The notes beneath the pieces are model-generated. The model did no database searches and was not told where the DNA came from. It was given only the letters and a program-made list of their open reading frames with translations. The position numbers and the translations under genes were made by a program. From positions 138,804,876 through 138,868,875 of the forward strand of contig OX465281.1 of NCBI GenBank assembly GCA_949987705.1: a DNA stretch of 64,000 nucleotides, read 5' to 3'. Positions 51,999-61,637 of this stretch are shown here, one piece after another (position 1 is the first letter of the stretch; the number at the start of each line of letters is the position of its first letter). Origin of the DNA: Thereva unica. Its lineage: Eukaryota; Arthropoda; Insecta; Diptera; Therevidae.

Positions 51999-52086
51999 CG
52001 GCGTCATGATATTCTTTCAGGATGGTGGCTATCTCTCCGGGATCTGTGATTACCGTGTTTTTGGGCTTTTGATTAATTTCAGCCTC
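51999..52086 (-). pseudogene. gypsy-2 integrase N-terminal edge
   Basis: After an in-frame TAA that ends the RT/RNase H frame, the same minus-strand frame continues EAEINQKPKNTVITDPGEIA and ILKEYHDA, the lead-in to the His-His half of the integrase zinc finger, and is then cut by BEL-3. Confidence 0.75.
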
Positions 52087-54234
52087 TTAAGGGGGGTTTG
52101 TTTCGACTAATGTGTCCACGGGGTTCTGCGAAATTAGGGATTCGGGTGAATAGGGTGGTTGGTTATCTGAGTGTTTGATACTGTTGCCTTCGGGGGCAAT
52201 GCCTACATCTGTTACCTCAATTATGGCCTCTTTTTCGAGCGTACGATTTGGTCTTTCGCCTCGTGCTTGGGCACGGGTGACTACGTTGCATCTTTGGTTG
52301 TGGCCTTCTGGGGAGGTTCCATGGGTGCGTGGACTACTGCTTTGAAAGTGAAAGTTTTTTTGAGCCTTAGTATCTTGCGGAATACGACTGAGGGCGTCGG
52401 CATTAGTATTATATTTGCCGGGTTTGTATTCAATATTGTAATCGTATTCGGAGAGTTTGTGGTGGAAGTGCACCAATCGGGTTGTAGGGTCTTTTACGTT
52501 GAACACTCCTTTCAACGGTTTGTGATCAGTATACACTGTGAATGTGCGACCTTGTAGGTAGCACCTGAAATTTTTTACAGCCCAGACTATTGCTAAAAGC
52601 TCCTTCTCTATGGTGGAGTAATTACGCTCCGCCTTGTTCAGGGTTCGACTGGCGTCGGCAATGGGTTGATCTTTTCCAACTTCCCCTTGTGAAAGTACGG
52701 CCCCAAGGGCTTCACTACTGGCATCTGTAGACAGATTAAAGGGTTTAGTGAAGTCGGGGTAGATTAGTAGGGGGGGCTTGACCAGTGCTGCCTTGATTTG
52801 GTCCAAGTCTTCTTGGCATCTAGGGGTCCAGGAAAATTTTACTTCCTTACGGAGGAGGTTGGTTAGAGGCCGGACGATTTTTGAGAAATCGGGAATAAAT
52901 TTTCTATAATAATTCGCGAGTCCGATGAAAGATTGGGCCTGGCGTGTAGTGCGTGGTTCCGGGAATTCTTGGACGCACGCCATCTTTCTGGGGTCTGGGA
53001 GCGCTCCTTTCTCTGAGCAGATGTGCCCTAGGTAGACTACCTCCTTTCGTAGGAATTGGCACTTTTCGGACTGCAACTTGAGGTTATGCTCCCTTAGTTT
53101 TTCGAAAACCTTTCTGAGCTTCTGGTTGTGGTCTTCTAGGCTCTTACCATAGATGACAATATCATCTAGGTAGACAAAACATTCTAGGCCCTGAAGGCCG
53201 GTGTGTACGTAGTTCATTAGTCTTTGGAACGTAGCCGGGGCTCCTTTTAGCCCGAACGGCATACGTTTGAACTCGTAGTGCCCGTAATTGGTACTGAAGG
53301 CGGTTTTATCTTGATCCCTGGGATCGACCAGAACTTGGTGATAGCCGCTGGCTAGATCAAGAGTGGTGAAGTAACGTGAGTGTCCTAACTGGTCTAAGAT
53401 CTCTTCTATGCGTGGCAATGGGTAGGCGTCTCCAATTGTTTTTTCATTAAGTTTACGAAAATGGACGACGATACGCCACTTTTTCTCACCGTCTGCACCT
53501 GCCTTCTTGGGAACTAATAGGAGAGGGGAGTTCCACGGGCTTTTGCTAGGCTGTACCATATCGTTTTCCAGCATTTCTTGTAACTGATCATTTATTATCT
53601 TAGAGTTGTATGCGGACCATATCGTTATTAGATGATTGATTAGGAATAGAGCGACTGTGTTTAAGAAAGTACGAATGGCATTTAGACTGGGGATCTCAGA
53701 GGCATATGTTTCAGGGGCCATGGGGGCCGAATCTATGGTGGACTGTTTTACTACGGTTGGCCGTGGTATCGCTTGAAGTGGTACTATTACATATTTACTG
53801 GTTGGGACCAGTGTTAGGTTAAGTGCGGATATGGACACTGGGATGTGGGTACTGTTGAGAATGCTTACCAGAACTGTGTCCTTTCCCTTGTTTAAAAGGT
53901 CATTTGAGAGAAATACTCCGGGTTTTAGTTCCTGAGACAGACAGACCATTTCTTCCTTTAGGTTTAGCGGCACTGCGATTATTTGTTGGGTACGGGCCGG
54001 CACTCTTGTCGCCAGTCCCAATTCTATCTTAGTCCGTATAGGTTCCCTTTGACTTTCGATTTTGTCAGTCGACCTTTGGGTTTTGCAGTCAGCCTCCGGT
54101 TTAGGAGCCTTGGAGACAGTATGGGTTTCCATACTGTGCCTCACTTCGACTGCCCGTTCTTTGGGCGAATGCTCGTCGAATGTCAATGGAACGCTAAACT
54201 CGTCAGGGTTTGTCATTGTACGAGGGAACTTCAA
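52087..54234 (-). CDS. gypsy-2 reverse transcriptase and RNase H
   Basis: A 715-residue open frame. Its N-terminal 190 residues are linker. RT is clear: KSPWNSPLLLVPKKAGADGE, the motif A region YFTTLDLASGYHQVLVD, TAFSTNYGHYEFKRMPFGLK, the YLDD box in CFVYLDDIVIYGKSLEDH, and YLGHICSEKGALPDP. The RNase H part shows FNLSTDASSEALGAVLSQGE, YSTIEKELLAIVWAVKNFR and FTVYTDHKPLKGVF, ending at YKPGKYNTNADALSRIP. The D-E-D residues are all in place. A linker leads to a stop at 52087-52089, in frame with integrase sequence beyond. Catalytic motifs look intact. The lead-in before KSPW seems altered (usual EEI-x-x-ML context present as NDQLQEMLENDMVQPSKSPW). Confidence 0.92.
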   Translation of the reverse strand: MKFPRTMTNPDEFSVPLTFDEHSPKERAVEVRHSMETHTVSKAPKPEADCKTQRSTDKIESQREPIRTKIELGLATRVPARTQQIIAVPLNLKEEMVCLSQELKPGVFLSNDLLNKGKDTVLVSILNSTHIPVSISALNLTLVPTSKYVIVPLQAIPRPTVVKQSTIDSAPMAPETYASEIPSLNAIRTFLNTVALFLINHLITIWSAYNSKIINDQLQEMLENDMVQPSKSPWNSPLLLVPKKAGADGEKKWRIVVHFRKLNEKTIGDAYPLPRIEEILDQLGHSRYFTTLDLASGYHQVLVDPRDQDKTAFSTNYGHYEFKRMPFGLKGAPATFQRLMNYVHTGLQGLECFVYLDDIVIYGKSLEDHNQKLRKVFEKLREHNLKLQSEKCQFLRKEVVYLGHICSEKGALPDPRKMACVQEFPEPRTTRQAQSFIGLANYYRKFIPDFSKIVRPLTNLLRKEVKFSWTPRCQEDLDQIKAALVKPPLLIYPDFTKPFNLSTDASSEALGAVLSQGEVGKDQPIADASRTLNKAERNYSTIEKELLAIVWAVKNFRCYLQGRTFTVYTDHKPLKGVFNVKDPTTRLVHFHHKLSEYDYNIEYKPGKYNTNADALSRIPQDTKAQKNFHFQSSSPRTHGTSPEGHNQRCNVVTRAQARGERPNRTLEKEAIIEVTDVGIAPEGNSIKHSDNQPPYSPESLISQNPVDTLVETNPP

Positions 54235-54720
54235 GCTTCGGTTAGGCCCTTCTACGTGGCAGTTGAAATCGTATCCTAGTAGTCCTTCGTTCAGAAAGTC
54301 TGGTGTATCCTCTACTACCTGGAAAGAGCTAGGGATTTTAGTGGGGAGGTAGAAATTTCCGTGACAGCTCCCTATGGTTTCTGTAGTTCCGGCAGGGGTT
54401 AGGAGGATGCATTTTTCTTCCTAATTTATTTTGACCTGGGATTTAAGCCTATTTTGTTTGATAACGCTTACCTCAGCGCCGGTGTCCACTACTAATTTGA
54501 CTTTGCCTTTACGGCTGATACCTAAGGGTAAGGTAGCTAGTGGAATTTTGACTCGGGGCGACTGAGGTGTACCCTTGGGAGTGAGTGGACTTATTGTTGT
54601 CGGTCCAGGGAATTTTGGCTCGACGGCTCGGCGTTTCCCTGCTGCTTTTCTTCCCACATTCTCTTCTGAGCGCACTCGCTCACTACTTGGCTACGGCGGC
54701 CACAAAAATCGCACTTTCGG
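54235..54720 (-). pseudogene. gypsy-2 protease, broken
   Basis: The frame 54421-54675 carries KVKLVVDTGAEVSVIKQNRL, a retropepsin active site with DTG, and stops soon after; the C-terminal half of the protease continues in other frames between 54235 and 54420. Position between gag and RT is as expected. Confidence 0.75.
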
Positions 54721-54721
54721 C

Positions 54722-56001
54722 TTACCTGGTACACTCGTACGGTTCTATTACTAGGTGCGTTTGGATTGGGTTGGCCCGATCAGCCCTACCCTGGGAGTTC
54801 ATATAATTATTCGGCAGGTAATTTTGAGGTGGCCTGTTGTTGTAATTATTATAGGTGTTCTGTAAGGGGGGCCCGTTTCTGACCATAGCTTGATTACGTT
54901 CATACTTCAGTCGGCGACACTCTCTGACGTCGTGCCCATAATTTTGCCAGTGTGAACATAATGGAGTGTTTTTACGCTTCATACATTCGCTGTATGTGTG
55001 TCCCCGGCGTCGGCAGAAGGTGCAAGTTATGTTTGCGAGTGTTTGAGACTGTGTAGATCTGTTGGAAAAGGAACTAGGCTGGGGTACTCTTTCTAGTGTG
55101 AGTGTTTGATTAACGAAGTGTTGAGTTGGTTGTGGGGCGGGCGTTGTTGAGTGGTAGATGGGGTATTGTTGTGGTGTTAAGGGCGGTGTTGACGGATATA
55201 TGGAGTGTTGTTGTGTTGTTAAGGGCGGTGTTGGCAACGGAGTGTTAGCAGATGGGGCTGAGTTAGGGGGTATCTGCGATGCCGTGGGGGTGATCCCATG
55301 CGTGGGTGCCCAGCTTGTATTACTTTGGAAGGGAATATTTTGTGAGAGGGGGATCCCAGAGGGCGGATTGCTGATTACGGGCTGACTCAAAGCGTACGTC
55401 GCGGGGGTTGTGTTAGGCTGCAGGTGCAAGACTGTTATTTGCAGGCGTTCCATATCTAATGCCTTTTGAATTAATGTGTCCAGTGTTTGTTCTTCTAAGG
55501 TAAGAAGGTATTGGCAGAGGTAGGGGTTATTGACCCCGCTTTTAAGAGCATCTTTTGCGAAGTCATTAAGCTGCGCCTGTACTGTTTGAGCACTTGCGGC
55601 ACCGTACTTGGTGGTGGCCGCCTCTTTGCAAGATTGTAACATCTGCTTAATTCGAGCCGTAAGGCTATTATGGTCTCTAAGGGATATTGTCGCAGAGTGA
55701 TTAGTTTGTTTACCAGTTCCTGGTAGGTTTCTCTGGGCAGGTATGTTTGATTAAGTAATTTTTCAGCCTCTTCGAATGTGGCTGGTTGAGTGGAGGCTAT
55801 TAATTGGTAGGCTTCGCCTCGTAGCCTCGTGGGATAGATCTGTAAAAAGGCTGGTTTGTCTGTGTCGTTCAGACACTGAACCACGCGGTGACAACATCCC
55901 AAAAACGTTTGTAATTCTACCACTATATTTGGGGATTGACCGTCTGAGAAAATGGGAACTATTTCAGAAGTTAGACGGGCGACTTTGGTATAATCCGCCA
56001 T
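54722..56001 (-). pseudogene. gypsy-2 gag, frameshifted
   Basis: The segment 55495-56001 (starting MADYTKVARLTSEIVPIFSD) holds gag-like helices: FLGCCHRVVQCLNDTDKPAF, LRGEAYQLIASTQPATFEEA and LPRETYQELVNKLITLRQYP. A frameshift near 55630 moves to 54722-55642, with CKEAATTKYGAASAQTVQAQ, a long Pro/Thr/Ser/Gln-rich tract with repeats of TPPLTxQQxxIYxST, and two zinc knuckles: CTFCRRRGHTYSEC (intact) and CSHWQNYGHDVREC, in which the second Cys is now Trp. Length fits gag of the 17.6/297-like group. Confidence 0.85.
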
Positions 56002-56046
56002 TTTGAAGGGCTTTATATGTTTGGAATCGGGGTCTTCTAATGTAAG

Positions 56047-56616
56047 CTAACTAACCCAATTAAGTAACACTTTGCCCTTACTCAGGTCCCTGACGCTACT
56101 TGCAGAATTGTCTAATTCCTGCCTACTTAAATCTTGGGGATCTTCTATTTCCTTACTTTCTAGCGGGGTTAGGCCCGGGAATTCTTTAAAATCCTGGATC
56201 TCCTGTACGAACTTCTTGGTAGCTTCTCTAAATCGATCTATCTGGGCGAGTCTTTGCCTGTGGCTCTTAGCTACTTGTTTATTGAGTAAGTCGTACTGGG
56301 GGATCGAAGATTTTTTGCCTTCCCTGGCTTCTTTATACAAATGGTCTAAATAGGTTTGTAGACTTACTTGACCAGGTCCTGTTCTTATTCGCCCGCTGCG
56401 TAGCTTGCTTGGTGATAACGGTGCAATGAGTGGTGTTGTGGATGTGCCTGGTGTGGCAATGGGCACCCGTAGGGCTGCTACTGTTGATTGTAGTGTTGGA
56501 ATTGTTGATTGTAGTGCTGGGGTAGAAGTAGCTGCAATTACGCCTGTGGTTAACGATGGCGTTTCTGGATCGCTGGAGCTGGAATCGTTGAGTGGATTTT
56601 CGCTGTCCGACATCAA
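56047..56616 (-). CDS. gypsy-2 gag N-terminal ORF
   Basis: A 189-residue open frame beginning MMSDSENPLNDSSSSDPETP, then Ser/Thr/Pro-rich low complexity, then TYLDHLYKEAREGKKSSIPQ and a helical, basic stretch (RQRLAQIDRFREATKKFVQE). It precedes the gag core and resembles the MSDSE start of gypsy-1 gag. It is either the true gag N-terminus separated by a frameshift or a separate small ORF; no domain is recognised. Confidence 0.6.
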   Translation of the reverse strand: MMSDSENPLNDSSSSDPETPSLTTGVIAATSTPALQSTIPTLQSTVAALRVPIATPGTSTTPLIAPLSPSKLRSGRIRTGPGQVSLQTYLDHLYKEAREGKKSSIPQYDLLNKQVAKSHRQRLAQIDRFREATKKFVQEIQDFKEFPGLTPLESKEIEDPQDLSRQELDNSASSVRDLSKGKVLLNWVS

Positions 56617-57140
56617 CTATTGGGCAGGGATGAAGCCCGCGTAAGTCCCTCGATGAAATTACAATGGGGGTGAGCGCGTGCCCGCCTGGAGCAGAGGCAC
56701 CGTGGATGAACACCCCCGAGCGAAGATTTTAGGAAGGCTGTAGGCCTTTAATTTACTGGCCTCACTTTAATTACAGGTTGGTAATGTTGGAGAGCTAATA
56801 GTCGAAGCCCATGATGATTTTTAACGTTGATTCTTAATGATATAACTTGGGATTCCCACGTCGGGGGAGCGTCTGTAGTTAGAACGTCCCCTTGTTGGTT
56901 CTTAACGAACTTTATCCTGGGCAGGGATGAAGCCCGCGGTAGTCCACCGGTGGTACCTTTGGGTGCGTTGCAGTGCAGGGAGGTTTCTACCACCTATAGT
57001 TGTAACTGCCCTGTTCGTTGTTCGTATAGGATCCAAGGTCAGTGCCTCTTCGATTTTGTGCCCTCAGAACTAGGCTCAAGGACTGAGTTTAAGGGTAAAG
57101 GTGCCAACACCCAGCACTTAATCGAATTACAGGCTCGCTC
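56617..57140 (-). other. 5' leader of gypsy-2
   Basis: Non-coding stretch between the primer site and gag. GGGCAGGGATGAAGCCCGCG occurs twice (about 56623 and 56920), so part of the leader has been duplicated. The short ORFs are incidental. Confidence 0.6.
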
Positions 57141-57160
57141 GGATCCTACCGGCTGCGTCA
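57141..57160 (-). other. gypsy-2 primer binding site (tRNA-Ser-like)
   Basis: The minus strand reads TGACGCAGCCGGTAGGATCC beside the LTR. The complement of a eukaryotic tRNA-Ser 3' end is TGGCGCAGCCGGTAGGATT or similar, so the third base is mutated. The 17.6/297 group of insect gypsy elements uses tRNA-Ser. Confidence 0.75.
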
Positions 57161-58384
57161 AAATGTTAAGTATTTTGCAGGGCAGGGAATTTTGAGGGCC
57201 CTTAGGGCGTTCACCAAACATTAATTTAAAACCTTAATTTCACTGCGGCCCATTCGGGGCAAGTAGGACTTGTTTATTTAAAAATTTTACAACACTAATT
57301 TAAAACATTAATTTAAAACCTTAATTTCACTGCGGCCCATTCGGGGCAAGTAGGACTTGCTTATTTAAAAATTTTACAACACTAATTTAAAACATTAATT
57401 TAAAACATTAATTTAAAACCTTAATTTCACTGCGGCCCATTCGGGGCAAGTAGGACTTGTTTATTTAAAAATTTTACAACACTAATTTAAAACATTAATT
57501 TAAAACATTAATTTAAAACCTTAATTTCACTGCGGCCCATTCGGGGCAAGTAGGACTTGTTTATTTAAAAATTTTACAACACTAGTTTAAAACATTAATT
57601 TAAAACATTAATTTAAAACCTTAATTTCACTGCGGCCCATTCGGGCAAGTAGGACTTGTTTATTTAAAAATTTTACAACACTAATTTAAAACATTAATTT
57701 AAAATATTAATTTCTCTGAGGCCCATTCAGGGCTAGTAAGACTTGTTTACTTAAAAATTTTCAACAGCCGCCTCGCTTCGTTGGGAGGACACAACCGCCG
57801 CCTATTCGAATTCAAACAACACTTAACTCGAAAAAACAAAAACCGCCCGCCGTCGCACAGTGGTCTGAAATCCCCAAAACCTGGACAAATGTACCAAAAC
57901 GAAAGTTTTCATTTAGGTACTTTTTTCGCGTGGGTTAAGTATAGTGGCCCCCCTGGAGTATTTCAAGGCCCTTGGCAAGAGGCAGATGTTCGAGACCTCT
58001 TTTGTATTCCATTTGGAAAGTGAGTGTCGAACACGCTACACGCAGCACGTTCTCTCGGAGCGAAAGCACGTGTTACGTTTTTGCGTGTAGATTGCAGTAC
58101 GTTTGCTCGTTTCCTTTTCTGTAAAAAGGTTTCTTCTCCTAAGAGTAAGTACAATTATACTGTGTTATTGAAATGAACATAAATAAATAATTGTATTGTT
58201 TATTTATGATCAAATATGTAGTAAATTGTGGTGATTTGATTAACGATTCGGCTTATAAATTGATGGCTAAGTACAAACTTCCATCGACTTCCACTAAGTA
58301 ATACGCATATAATTGTTTATTAATCATCTCTGCAAAACATATAAAAAAATCAGCTGCTCCTGCTTGCTCCATGTCATTCTATCC

Positions 58385-59150
58385 ACGATAGAGCAAAATA
58401 TCCATGGCTCTGGGCACAACCCCCACTGTGTTTCAGGCCTAGGTACTTGCCATCCAGGTGTGTGCTCAGACTTGTATAGAGTCTTAATAGAGCTTCAAAT
58501 AGCTCTAACATTGTTATTTTCTCCGACAGTAAAGCTGCATAGCTGGCCATTAAATCTCACAGGGTGTCATCAAAGACTGTCCTGGATTGTCTCCGATCTC
58601 CAAAATTCTTAAGCAGGAACAATAGTGTCACGCTGATATGGATTCCGGATCACGAAGGTCACATTGGTAATGAAATTGCCGACAGCCTGTCTAAAGTAGG
58701 CGCAAACTCATCACGGTCCGGAACCTTTCTGTAGCTTAGCAAGCTACCACGTTAGAACGGCCATCAAAAATCGACCAGCTGTTTCTTCATAGCTGGACAA
58801 ACACCCAGGTTGCTCGTCAAGCTCAAAGATTCATCCAAATCGATAAAGCTAAGGCGGGAAAACTTTTACATCTCAACAGGTGGGAGCTAAAAATAATAAT
58901 AGAGCTCTTTACGAGCCACTGTTCGCTTAACTACCGTCTAAACAAAATAGGTGTGGTGGCTGATTGTAGCTGTCGGTTCTGCGGAGCAGCTCCCGAAGCT
59001 GCGGAGCGCTTGCTGTGCGACTATGAGGCTACAGCGAGGAAGAGATTGGGCCTCCTCCATCGGGACTTCCCTACCCCCAGGGACATTTGCGACAGAAATC
59101 CTAAATCAGTTTTAGGCTATATTAGAAACCTTAACTTTGATAGTTTTTAA
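58385..59150 (+). pseudogene. Non-LTR retrotransposon RNase H and C-terminal tail, degraded
   Basis: In shifting plus-strand frames one reads SMALGTTPTVFQA, LIWIPDHEGHIGNEIADSLS (an RNase H core motif), and then, at 58850-59150, FTSHCSLNYRLNKIGVVADC with a Cys cluster (CSCRFCGAAPEAAERLLCDY) and a stop. It is the same group as the ORF at 39050-40525 but a different, more decayed lineage. It carries several stops and frameshifts. A typical 3' UTR phrase (GCACAATAGACC) follows. Confidence 0.8.
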
Positions 59151-59506
59151 AGACGGGGATGGCACAATAGACCAAATAAATAGGTCGCAGTGCTGGCAAA
59201 GGCACCCCTCCACAAGAAATAGAAAAATCCACCATATACTACATATTTGCTCAACGTATAGTTTTGAACGTCCTATTCAGGCGCTATATATTAACTTTTC
59301 TTCATCTTTATAACAAAGTATTTATAACAAATCTTTTCGACAAATAAAGCCTAATGTATTTGAATTTGAAAAAAAGTTTGCATCTAAAATTAATTTAATA
59401 ATTGTTAAATTAAATAAAAAAAGTTTATTTTCATTAACAATTCTAGTACATTTCCGTTAAACATTATTACTGAGCAACCACAAAACGTCCTTAAAAAACA
59501 AAATTG

Positions 59507-59850
59507 GCCGCCATATTGGATCCACTATTTTGTTTAGTAAAAATCTAATGACGGATTAATAATTAGCTACTCCGAACAGCCATTATTGCATAATTTTATT
59601 CAATTCAATTAAATATGAACAAAGTTGGTCGCCATATTGGATGCGCCATTTTTTTTTTGTTTTCAAAATCTGATAACGGATTCTTACTCAGGGACCCTGA
59701 AAACCCCCATATACCAATTTTTATCAAATTTGCTTAAATTTTCATAAAGCTGGTCGCCATATTGGATCCGCCATTTTGTTTTTTGAAAATCTGATAACGG
59801 ATTCTTACTCAGCGACCGCGAAAACCCCCATATACCGATTTTTTTTTTAA
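59507..59850 (+). repeat. About three tandem units of about 120 bp in the Transib element
   Basis: Units share GTCGCCATATTGGATCCGCC, ATTTTGTT, AAAATCTGATAACGGATTCT and GAAAACCCCCATATACC; copies start near 59507 (diverged), 59627 and 59748. Non-coding. Confidence 0.8.
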
Positions 59851-60045
59851 AATAATTTTTCTTACGGTAGTAAATTAATTTTGTCCAGGTTTTGGGGATT
59901 TCAGACCACTGTGCGTCGGTTAAGGTCAGAGCAATCGTTTTTTCGCTCATTAATTTTTATCGCCGTCGTGGTTCCGAAAAAACGGAAAACTATTCCCACG
60001 CCGCAAGGAAAAAGCTGCCGATCTCAGCAAAAACAGATTTTCTTA

Positions 60046-60594
60046 CCGCCCGAATGTGTCGCAAGCAGACAAGATTCGAGCTAAAACCTGACACCTGATT
60101 CTGATAAGAATAATTTTTATGTTGATCCACGGTGTTTAGTTAAAAATTTCAGAACTAAATATGATCGGGTAAATTCTTTTTTTTTTATAAATGTTAGGGA
60201 TTTAATAATTTAGAAGTTTGAAATATAACATTTTAGTCAAACAACAATGCAGAGATTTTTCGATCAAGCTAAAGGAAGAAATGCCAAAGAAGGTCCCAAA
60301 GAGTGGCTTTCGTTTAGAAAGTAGTCACCATTTTCACTCCCACAGCTTCAACTCCGATAAAATCTGACATAAAAGATTTGGACTCGGAATTCAAAAACAT
60401 TTGTATAGATGCTGATGAAATTATCAAGGAATGGAACCTTTTTCAGCGTAGAGAAATAAAAAATATATGACCAGTGCCATTACCAGATTCAAAGAGGTTA
60501 TGATTCAAGTAGCATAAGAAGAAGAAGAAAACGTGCATATTTCTGTACACTTTAATAAAACACATTTACTGCCGACAAGCACCCAGCAGATCTG
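60046..60594. other. No definite gene; one short unidentified coding-like remnant
   Basis: AT-rich. From 60247 the plus strand reads MQRFFDQAKGRNAKEGPKEW before a stop; this looks like the start of some protein but I recognise no family. A run of GAAGAAGAAGAA lies near 60520. Confidence 0.35.
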
Positions 60595-61192
60595 TTAACA
60601 AGTCGTAATACCACCTCCTCGCGGTGCCCCCTGGGGTACTTGTTTGGAAGCAGCTAACTGGAGACGGTCAAATGGCGAGCTCTCTGCGCCACAAAACAGA
60701 GGTTTAAGTCGGTTTGGCTGAGGGTTAGCAATCCACTCCCATAAAAACACCATTGATACGAATCGGCAAACAATGTCTCGAAACCGGATGGACAACACGG
60801 CGACGACCTTTGCTTTTCGAACAGGGACACGAATCGGATCATGGAATGTGAGAACATTGCTTGCTGATGGACGGCTGGATGAAGCCCACAACGAGATGAA
60901 TCGATATAAAATCAAGATCATGGGACTTGGCGAGAACAGATGGCCCGACGCGGGGAAACATATCTGCGCAAACGGTGAGTCCTTATATTCAGGGAGAAAC
61001 GAAACTGAAGCCGTAGGGGTGGCGTTGGCGTGATACTCACCAAGGAAGCCAGGTCCAGCCTCATTAGCTGGGAGAGGATTATTTCCGTGCGCCTGCGTAC
61101 CAGACTAAGAAGTACTGCGGTAGTCCAATGCTATGCTCCAACTGAAGAGGCAGAAGATGACATCAAAGACGAGTTCTATATGCGACTGTTTT
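60595..61192 (+). pseudogene. RTE-like non-LTR element, 5' end with endonuclease start
   Basis: After a GC-rich leader (60595-60772), the frame from 60773 reads FRTGTRIGSWNVRTLLADGR and MNRYKIKIMGLGENRWPDAG, the first two motifs of an apurinic-type endonuclease of RTE-like elements. A frameshift near 61028 moves to LTKEARSSLISWERIISVRL and VVQCYAPTEEAEDDIKDEFY, the next endonuclease segments. Homology ends about 61192 before RT. Non-LTR copies are normally 5'-truncated, so an isolated 5' fragment implies later deletion or interruption. Confidence 0.8.
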
Positions 61193-61637
61193 TGTTGCAA
61201 AAACTTCAAAAAATAGAGGAAATTTATTTGTCGCCTTTGGCTTCTAATTGCCAAACACCTGAATAAAAGAATACAAATTCAATCAGAACACTTCAATTTT
61301 ATTTAATAACTTCAATTCAATAACTTCATAATATTAAATGTAAAAAACTCAAAATTTTCAATAATAATTCTGTAAACTAAAAATGGTTATATGATATAAT
61401 ATATTATAATTATAATTAGGGTATTAGGATTAGTTAATTAATTCAGTTAGTTTAAAAATTCAATAACAAAAATAGTTCAATGAAAGAAAAATGTATAATA
61501 TGTTATAAATTCAAATTGACCCAAAATTTATTATATGTACATCTTCAACAACGTTGTAAACTATAATTTGAATTTATCAATGTTCACCTGATTCACCACC
61601 TCATCAACGTTGTAAGCTACAGTTATCAAGCAATTAT
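61193..61637. other. No gene seen
   Basis: AT-rich filler, ending in the hAT target duplication GCAATTAT (61630-61637). CATCAACGTTGTAA or CAACAACGTTGTAA occurs twice near 61545 and 61602. Confidence 0.5.

Larger units (their letters stand above)
57856..59913. mobile_element. Transib-like DNA transposon, 2,058 bp, TSD CGTCG
   Basis: Perfect 34-bp terminal inverted repeats begin CACAGTGGTCTGAAATCCCC at 57856 and at the complement of 59913. The 5-bp duplication CGTCG flanks it (57851-57855, 59914-59918), matching the CGNCG preference known for Transib. CACAGTG is the heptamer of vertebrate recombination signal sequences, and Transib is the superfamily from which RAG1 is thought to descend. No transposase motif is visible inside; the interior holds a non-LTR fragment and tandem repeats, so this copy would depend on an outside transposase. 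The left LTR of gypsy-2 provides the empty site. Confidence 0.9.
41121..60045 (-). mobile_element. Ty3/gypsy LTR element (gypsy-2), hosting three younger insertions
   Basis: Related LTRs lie at 41121-42315 and 57164-60045. Both begin TGTTAAGTATTTTGCAGGGC on the plus strand and end CAGATTTTCTTA; with inserts removed they are about 0.7 and 0.8 kb. A tRNA-Ser-type primer site adjoins the right LTR, so the element reads on the minus strand: gag, protease, RT, RNase H, integrase. BEL-3 sits in the integrase, a MITE in the left LTR, and a Transib in the right LTR. Most of the integrase core is missing; 42316-42961 is of unclear origin. No matching target duplication was found at the outer ends, so a rearrangement or an independent left LTR is possible. 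Confidence 0.8.
57164..60045 (-). repeat. Right (5') LTR of gypsy-2, split by a Transib element
   Basis: LTR sequence occupies 57164-57855 and 59914-60045. Holds about six tandem units of 88-100 bp (CGGCCCATTCGGGGCAAGTA at about 57245, 57333, 57432, 57532; shortened near 57631; variant near 57719), at least one more than the left LTR. Confidence 0.85.

Noticed and set aside
52171..52557. 128-residue plus-strand ORF
   Set aside because: Antisense shadow of the gypsy-2 RNase H region.
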